From Savagea sp. (GTDB lineage Bacteria > Bacillota > Bacilli > Bacillales_A > Planococcaceae): 10,498 bases of DNA. The stretch spans positions 1 through 10,498 of the forward strand of contig JASLJC010000044.1 in assembly GCA_030152585.1 (NCBI GenBank), read 5' to 3'. Shown here piece by piece: positions 6,781 to 10,498 of the stretch. The translations under genes were made by a program, and so were the position numbers. Under the pieces are notes generated by a model, which saw nothing but the letters and a program-made list of their open reading frames with translations, did no database searches and had not been told where the DNA came from. The first letter of the stretch is position 1, and every line of letters begins with the position of its first letter.

Positions 6781-6847
6781 GTGCGGAATTGCTTACACTA
6801 AGAATAGTAAATTAATTTTCAAGAGACGGAAAGGATGTACGTATTTC

Positions 6848-8851
6848 ATGACGACACAAATCGATCAACTCGCAATTAATACAATTCGTACACTTTCAAT
6901 CGATGCGATTGAAAAAGCGAATTCAGGACACCCAGGACTGCCGATGGGAGCAGCGCCGATGGCTTATACGTTATGGGCAAAACATATGAATCATAACCCG
7001 AAAAATCCGAATTGGTTTAACCGTGACCGCTTCGTATTATCTGCAGGACACGGTTCAATGCTTTTATACAGCTTACTTCACGTAAGTGGTTACGATTTAT
7101 CTATGGATGAAATTAAAAATTTTCGCCAGTGGGGTTCAGAAACACCAGGACACCCAGAGTATGGGGATACAGTCGGTGTAGAAGCAACGACAGGACCACT
7201 TGGTCAAGGTATCGGAATGGCTGTAGGAATGGCAATGGCCGAAAAACATTTAGCGAAAACATATAATCAAGATGACTTCAATATTGTAGATCATTACACG
7301 TACGCGTTATGTGGTGATGGTGATTTAATGGAAGGAGTCGCAGCGGAAGCGATTTCGTTAGCGGGTCATTTAGAGCTTGATAAATTAATTGTACTTTATG
7401 ATAGTAATGATATTTCGCTCGACGGTGATTTAGATAAATCATTTACAGAAAATACGCAGAAACGTTTTGAATCTTACGGTTGGCATTATATTCGTGTCGA
7501 AGACGGTAATGATGTCGAAGAAATTTCAAATGCGATTACAGAAGCGAAAAATAACGAAGAAGCACCGACATTAATTGAAGTGAAAACAGTAATTGGATAC
7601 GGTTCACCGAACTTATCAGGAACATCAGGTGTACATGGTGCCCCACTCGGTGAAGAAGAGTTATCATTGACGAAAGAAGCGTACAAATGGGACCATGAGC
7701 CTTTCCATGTGCCAGAAGAAGTATATGCATCGTTTGAAAAAGCGACAACGGCACTCGGATTAGAAGTAGAAGAAGAGTGGAATCAGTTATTTGCTGCATA
7801 TCAAGAAAAATATCCAACATTAGCAGAGCAATTCGATCAAGCTGTTACAAGAAAATTCCCAGTAGATTTAAAAGACGAAATGCCAATGTATGAAGAAGGA
7901 GAATCTGTTGCAACGCGTAGTGCTTCACATAAAGCGATTAATGCGATTGCTCAAGCAGTACCTTCATTATTTGGTGGAAGTGCTGACCTTGCTAGTTCGA
8001 ATAAAACGACGATGGAAGGCGAAGGGAATTTCTTACCTGAAGAAAATTTTGAAGGACGTAACATTTGGTTTGGTGTTCGTGAATTTGCAATGGGTACAGC
8101 GTTAAATGGTATGGCGCTTCATGGAGGTGTCGACGTATTTGGTGCGACATTCTTCGTATTTAGCGATTACGTCCGTCCAGCTGTTCGTTTATCAGCACTT
8201 ATGGGACTTCCTGTCACATACGTCTTCACACACGATAGTATCGCTGTAGGAGAAGATGGTCCGACACACGAACCGATTGAACATTTAGCGAGCTTCCGCG
8301 CGATGCCGAACCTTTCTGTTATGCGTCCAGCAGATGCCAACGAAACATCTGCTGCATGGTACTATGCGTTAACTTCAGAGGCGACACCGACAGCACTCGT
8401 TCTTTCTCGTCAAAACTTACCTGTACTTCCAGGAACGAAAGAAGGAGCATTTGAAGGAGTAAGTCGTGGTGCTTATACGATTTCACCTTCTGATCAACGA
8501 GCAGATGCTTTATTACTTGCAGCAGGTTCAGAAGTTAGTTTAGCAATTGAAGCTCAAAAAGTATTAGCGCGTGAAAATATTCATGTCTCTGTCGTTTCTA
8601 TGCCGTCATGGGATCGATTCGATGCACAAGATGCAGCGTACAAAGAAGAAGTACTTCCTTCATCTGTGACAAAACGTCTCGCTATCGAAATGGGTGCTTC
8701 TTTAGGATGGCACAAATATACAGGACTTGACGGTGACGTACTTGCAATCGACCGCTTCGGAGCGAGTGCACCAGGAAATATCGTCATGGAACAATTCGGC
8801 TTCTCGGTCGATAACGTCGTAGCACGTGTTAAAACGATGTTAAACTGTTAA
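6848..8851 (+). CDS. tkt: Transketolase
   Basis: Thiamine-diphosphate enzyme of the pentose phosphate pathway; it moves two-carbon ketol units between sugar phosphates (for example xylulose-5-P to ribose-5-P), linking NADPH and nucleotide supply to glycolysis. The 667-aa product matches the usual length. Seen: SGHPG (26-30, H28); GDGDLMEG (156-163), beginning the ThDP/metal motif that ends near YDSN (184-187); VREFAMG (410-416), with E412 as the Glu that activates the cofactor; FVFSDYVRPA (436-445); HDSIAVGEDGPTHEP (462-476); and a C-terminal domain ending in LAIDRFGASAPG (632-643). The frame is open further upstream to 6779, but ATG 6848 is chosen because the conserved N-terminus starts there and AAAGGA (6830-6835) lies 12 nt before it. 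It is a single-gene unit between two terminators, so a promoter should lie in 6781-6830; none is clear. Confidence 0.98.
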   Translation: MTTQIDQLAINTIRTLSIDAIEKANSGHPGLPMGAAPMAYTLWAKHMNHNPKNPNWFNRDRFVLSAGHGSMLLYSLLHVSGYDLSMDEIKNFRQWGSETPGHPEYGDTVGVEATTGPLGQGIGMAVGMAMAEKHLAKTYNQDDFNIVDHYTYALCGDGDLMEGVAAEAISLAGHLELDKLIVLYDSNDISLDGDLDKSFTENTQKRFESYGWHYIRVEDGNDVEEISNAITEAKNNEEAPTLIEVKTVIGYGSPNLSGTSGVHGAPLGEEELSLTKEAYKWDHEPFHVPEEVYASFEKATTALGLEVEEEWNQLFAAYQEKYPTLAEQFDQAVTRKFPVDLKDEMPMYEEGESVATRSASHKAINAIAQAVPSLFGGSADLASSNKTTMEGEGNFLPEENFEGRNIWFGVREFAMGTALNGMALHGGVDVFGATFFVFSDYVRPAVRLSALMGLPVTYVFTHDSIAVGEDGPTHEPIEHLASFRAMPNLSVMRPADANETSAAWYYALTSEATPTALVLSRQNLPVLPGTKEGAFEGVSRGAYTISPSDQRADALLLAAGSEVSLAIEAQKVLARENIHVSVVSMPSWDRFDAQDAAYKEEVLPSSVTKRLAIEMGASLGWHKYTGLDGDVLAIDRFGASAPGNIVMEQFGFSVDNVVARVKTMLNC

Positions 8852-8894
8852 CTCAAAAATGATAAAAAGAATTTAAGTTCACGTAACTAAACAA

Positions 8895-8939
8895 AAAAGA
8901 CACTTGAATGAACGACTTATTCAAGTGTCTTTTATTTTT
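8895..8939 (+). terminator. Intrinsic terminator of tkt
   Basis: GACACTTGAAT (8899-8909) pairs perfectly with ATTCAAGTGTC (8919-8929) around a 9-nt loop. The stem is extended by A4/T4 pairs, and a T-rich tract follows to 8939. The A tract on the left would allow some activity in the other direction. Confidence 0.92.
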
Positions 8940-8945
8940 GAACTA

Positions 8946-8967
8946 CTACTAGGCTAAAGCTTAGTAG
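8946..8967. repeat. Short inverted repeat in the tkt-yneF gap
   Basis: CTACTA (8946-8951) and TAGTAG (8962-8967) pair with an inner GCT/AGC step and a G-T wobble, giving a compact hairpin right after the tkt terminator. No T tract follows, so it is not a terminator. Apart from this and the yneF promoter I see nothing coding in 8852-9116, where B. subtilis carries sirA (yneE). Confidence 0.45.
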
Positions 8968-9043
8968 ATTCTGAAAGAGCAAAATTCATTAAAAAGTGTG
9001 TCAATGGGTGGAAAATAACGTCGTTTTCAAATGTAATCACTTA

Positions 9044-9072
9044 TTGCTATTAGGTCCTAAAAACGGTATAAT
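9044..9072 (+). promoter_or_regulatory. yneF promoter (sigma-A type)
   Basis: TTGCTA (9044-9049), a 17-bp spacer and a perfect TATAAT (9067-9072); the start point is expected near 9079, leaving a leader of about 38 nt. The -10 lies in a 14-bp perfect palindrome (9066-9079), which might be fortuitous or a binding site. Confidence 0.8.
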
Positions 9073-9116
9073 TTTATACTGTATGAATGTCTTGATGAAC
9101 AAGGGAGGTATCGTCT

Positions 9117-9353
9117 GTGAGTACAGTATGGTGGATTTTATTAATAATTCTCGCGTTAATTGCAGGTGTCTTCATTGGTTTTTACGTAGCGCGTCGCTAC
9201 ATGGTAAAATATTTAGAAGAAAACCCACCGATTAATGAAGAAATGTTAAGTATGCTTATGATGCAGATGGGGCAAAAACCATCGCGTAAAAAAATTAACC
9301 AAATGATGAAACAAATGAACCGCGCAACTGAAAAAGCGAAAGATAAAAAATAA
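9117..9353 (+). CDS. yneF: YneF family small membrane protein (UPF0154)
   Basis: Conserved Bacillales/Firmicutes protein of unknown function. The 78-aa product begins with one membrane helix (about 5-24, WWILLIILALIAGVFIGFYV), followed by ARRYM and the family's conserved ENPPINEEML (35-44), the Met-rich MLMMQMGQKPSRKKINQMM (46-64) and a basic tail. The probable topology is N-terminus out, basic C-terminal domain in the cytoplasm, by the positive-inside rule. The start is GTG at 9117, 7 nt after a strong Shine-Dalgarno GGGAGGT (9103-9109); no in-frame ATG fits. It has its own promoter and terminator, so it is a single-gene unit. B. subtilis YneF is about 72 aa with a closely similar core. Confidence 0.95.
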   Translation: MSTVWWILLIILALIAGVFIGFYVARRYMVKYLEENPPINEEMLSMLMMQMGQKPSRKKINQMMKQMNRATEKAKDKK

Positions 9354-9370
9354 TCGCTTTTAAAATAGAA

Positions 9371-9405
9371 GCTACCGACTCTTTCTAAGAGTTCGGTAGT
9401 TTTTT
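9371..9405 (+). terminator. Intrinsic terminator of yneF
   Basis: CTACCGACTCTT (9372-9383) pairs with AAGAGTTCGGTAG (9387-9399) with one bulged base and a 3-nt loop, followed by six T (9400-9405). It lies 18 bp after the yneF stop. Confidence 0.9.
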
Positions 9406-9457
9406 AGTAGCATTCATTTTCTATTCTCGATACAATAATGAAAAAGGAGTGTTTTTC

Positions 9458-9670
9458 ATGACAGATTCATCATTTTCATTGAAAGAAGCACTTGATGATA
9501 CGTTACTTCAACAATTAGACCGCGCTAAAAAAGATTTGCATACGCAAGAACAAAAACGTTTAGAAGAAGAAAAGAAAAAACGAGAGCGCGCACGAAAAGA
9601 ACGAGAGCATCATCAAACATTTGAACAACTACTCGATGAATATGGATTCGGGGATATTCCGAATAAGTAA
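9458..9670 (+). CDS. Small charged coiled-coil protein, DUF3886/YqkK-like
   Basis: The 70-aa hydrophilic protein has a short N-terminal segment (SLKEALDDTLLQQL, 7-20), a strongly charged Lys/Arg/Glu helix at about 21-52 likely to form a coiled coil, and a C-terminal motif TFEQLLDEYG (54-63). This order (LK-LLxQL, E/K/R-rich helix, SFEELL-type end) resembles the DUF3886 family typified by B. subtilis YqkK, whose function is unknown. The resemblance is from memory and the charged composition makes chance similarity easier, so the family call is moderate. The ATG at 9458 is preferred over a GTG at 9449 because that GTG overlaps the Shine-Dalgarno AAAGGAG (9443-9449). TACAAT (9431-9436) is a possible -10 without a good -35. 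It is flanked by terminators on both sides, so it is probably monocistronic. Confidence 0.8.
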   Translation: MTDSSFSLKEALDDTLLQQLDRAKKDLHTQEQKRLEEEKKKRERARKEREHHQTFEQLLDEYGFGDIPNK

Positions 9671-9699
9671 AAACGAATGACTCCGGTTATTCGTTTTTT
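9669..9699 (+). terminator. Intrinsic terminator after the DUF3886-like gene
   Basis: AAAAACGAAT (9669-9678) pairs with ATTCGTTTTT (9689-9698), with further G-T and A-T pairs inside and a CTCCGG apex. It starts inside the stop codon and ends in a six-T run. Confidence 0.85.
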
Positions 9700-9834
9700 A
9701 CGGTTCTATCATAAGTGTTAGGATTTTTACACTATTTTGTATCGGATAAATTATCACGTTTGATTTCTTTTGAGCACTAACTATTCAAACGATGATACAT
9801 GAGCGGAGTGTGAAGAGTAATTATTCAAGAACGT

Positions 9835-9865
9835 AAGAGTAGCGATTTCGTTATCTCTTTTGTTT
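9835..9865 (+). terminator. Terminator-like hairpin in the gene-free stretch
   Basis: AAGAGTAGCG (9835-9844) pairs with CGTTATCTCTT (9849-9859) with one bulge and one G-U pair around a 4-nt loop. TTTTGTTT follows (9858-9865). It could end a short transcript from 9700-9834, but no confident promoter is seen. Confidence 0.45.
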
Positions 9866-9922
9866 AGTTATAAAACATACGGATCACCTATCAAATCTAC
9901 GATAAAGGAGGTTAACTCTTAA

Positions 9923-9982
9923 ATGGGACTTGTCTTAATATTTTTATGTGGATGGTTAGGGTCAAACAATATCAAATCGTAG
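9923..9982 (+). CDS. Possible 19-aa hydrophobic peptide or remnant gene start
   Basis: An ATG at 9923 follows a perfect Shine-Dalgarno AAAGGAGGT (9904-9912) by 10 nt. It encodes MGLVLIFLCGWLGSNNIKS, with a hydrophobic stretch and one Cys, then TAG and immediately TAA in the same frame. A weak -10-like TATAAA lies at 9869-9874. The ribosome binding site is as good as any in the window, so translation is plausible. It could be a leader or toxin-like peptide, or the surviving 5' end of a broken membrane or secreted protein gene. Function unknown. Confidence 0.25.
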   Translation: MGLVLIFLCGWLGSNNIKS

Positions 9983-10039
9983 TAAAATTATGTAGAACCT
10001 TTATAATACAAAGGAAAAATATGGTGTAGTTGTTTGACC
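9960..10039. repeat. 80-bp unit bounded by 10-bp inverted repeats
   Basis: GGTCAAACAA (9960-9969) and TTGTTTGACC (10030-10039) are perfect inverted repeats. Between them a nested CCTTT/AAAGG hairpin (9998-10002, 10010-10014) has a 7-nt loop. No obvious target-site duplication flanks the unit. It may be an RNA structure, a miniature-element remnant or chance in AT-rich DNA. Confidence 0.4.
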
Positions 10040-10054
10040 TTTAATAAGAATTAG

Positions 10055-10294
10055 TCAATCATAAGAGTCTCAAAACCCCAAAAAATTATTTATGAAAAAT
10101 CTGGAATTGTTCAAGTTGAATCTTTGATGTGGCTGATTATAATAGCAACATTAAGTTACTGGCATATTTTTGAGTTCTAACTGAAGATGAACTAAACGTG
10201 TGTGTCGGAGGAAAGGTCATTACAAACTTACTTGAGAGATAGAGGTATCCACATTAACATATACACAAAATATCTTTCATTCGAAAGAAACTAA
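10055..10294 (+). pseudogene. Possible decayed coding region in shifted frames
   Basis: Three plus-strand frames carry successive protein-like segments. Positions 10055-10177 give 41 codons with a hydrophobic stretch (MWLIIIATLSYWHIF). Another frame gives IFDVADYNSNIKLLAYF (10120-10170), one TGA, then VLTEDELNVCVGG and KVITNLLER (10174-10239). A third gives LRDRGIHINIYTKYLSFERN (10232-10291) to a TAA. None has a convincing start with a ribosome binding site. The pattern could be one small gene broken by frameshifts, or chance translation of AT-rich DNA; I do not recognise a family. Confidence 0.2.
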
Positions 10295-10342
10295 TTAAAA
10301 TTAAGGTGTAGAAGTTGTGAATTCAAAAGCATATAAAAAACA

Positions 10343-10375
10343 AAAAACACTTATCTGATACTATAAGTGCTTTTT
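10343..10375. terminator. Terminator-like hairpin, usable on either strand
   Basis: CACTTAT (10348-10354) pairs with ATAAGTG (10363-10369) around an 8-nt loop. A tracts lie on the left and five T on the right (10371-10375), interrupted by one A-C mismatch. Its presence implies a transcript in the otherwise gene-free stretch, either from upstream on the plus strand or from beyond on the minus strand. Confidence 0.65.
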
Positions 10376-10498
10376 GTAATCAACGAAAATATTTCAGGCT
10401 CTTAATCTCAATTTTAATATTTAATACCTTAATTATGCAGCATATTTTTAGAGTTTTTGAGAATACATTATTAATAAAAAATCCTTATGTTAAACAAC

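Larger units (their letters stand above)
9700..10498. other. AT-rich stretch with no intact gene
   Basis: No reading frame over about 45 codons with gene-like features occurs on either strand. Composition shifts from the rest of the window: it is visibly AT-richer, with fewer CG-containing codon-like patterns. It contains terminator-like hairpins, one tiny ORF with a perfect Shine-Dalgarno sequence, an inverted repeat pair and broken frames listed separately. Possible small-RNA promoter parts around 9726-9754 (TTTACA, then AT-rich) are weak. No tRNA, rRNA or transposase is recognised. It may be a decayed accessory insertion or the edge of a variable region that continues past the window. Confidence 0.6.

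Noticed and set aside
6789..6817. Possible tkt promoter TTGCTT / 17 bp / TTAATT
   Set aside because: The -10 matches only 3 of 6 bases. The position is right but the match is too weak to list as a feature.
6779..6847. 23-codon N-terminal extension of transketolase
   Set aside because: It would start inside the T tract of the preceding terminator, has no ribosome binding site, and extends beyond the conserved family start.
8996..9235. 79-codon plus-strand frame overlapping the start of yneF
   Set aside because: It has no good ribosome binding site, Cys/Asn-rich unlikely composition, covers the yneF promoter and reads yneF in the wrong frame.
9779..9833. Imperfect direct repeat around TATTCAA (near 9782 and 9822)
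   Set aside because: Only 7 exact bases are shared and there are two copies only, which is insufficient to call a repeat or CRISPR-like array.
10272..10288. 6-bp hairpin TCTTTC/GAAAGA
   Set aside because: It is short, AT-rich, has no T tract or conserved context, and is likely by chance in this composition.
10317..10358. 13-codon frame from a GTG preceded by AAGGTG
   Set aside because: It runs into the terminator-like hairpin at 10343-10375, is Lys-rich low-complexity sequence, and lacks any other support.

Overview
The window reads as chromosomal core sequence from a low-GC Gram-positive bacterium of the order Bacillales. LexA, transketolase, YneF, YnzC and the MutSL pair all resemble Bacillus subtilis proteins, and the gene order follows the B. 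subtilis mutSL / miaA-hfq / ynbB / lexA-yneA-ynzC-tkt-yneF segment in compressed form. Several genes found in that B. subtilis segment are absent: hflX and glnRA between hfq and lexA, yneB after yneA, and sirA (yneE) between tkt and yneF. I would guess a Planococcaceae/Caryophanaceae-type organism, but this is inference from gene content and composition only.

Layout. Positions 1-2806 hold the 3' part of mutS and a complete mutL, packed as a mismatch-repair operon. Positions 2886-5312 hold miaA (tRNA modification), hfq (RNA chaperone) and a ynbB-type PLP enzyme, all on the plus strand, closed by a perfect-palindrome terminator. That terminator also serves lexA, which is transcribed towards it from the opposite side. 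Positions 5360-6455 are the SOS module: lexA and yneA diverge from a 175-bp control region with three LexA-box-like sequences placed over both promoters. ynzC follows, ending in a terminator that overlaps its stop codon.

Positions 6848-8851 encode transketolase, followed by a strong terminator. yneF (9117-9353) has its own near-consensus sigma-A promoter and its own terminator. A small charged, probably coiled-coil DUF3886/YqkK-like protein follows (9458-9670) with a terminator. From about 9700 to the end (about 800 bp) there is no intact gene. The stretch is AT-rich and holds hairpins, a 19-codon ORF with a perfect Shine-Dalgarno sequence, an 80-bp unit bounded by 10-bp inverted repeats, and short broken reading frames that may be a decayed gene. 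One of these carries a double-glycine-leader-like motif.

How the genes work together. The theme is genome maintenance (MutS, MutL, LexA, YneA) beside RNA/translation quality (MiaA, Hfq) and central metabolism (Tkt). The most informative regulatory locus is lexA-yneA. The most informative protein oddity is Hfq, which keeps the Sm fold signatures but has changed several residues that form the usual RNA-binding surfaces. I see no CRISPR array, tRNA, rRNA, insertion sequence or intact prophage gene.
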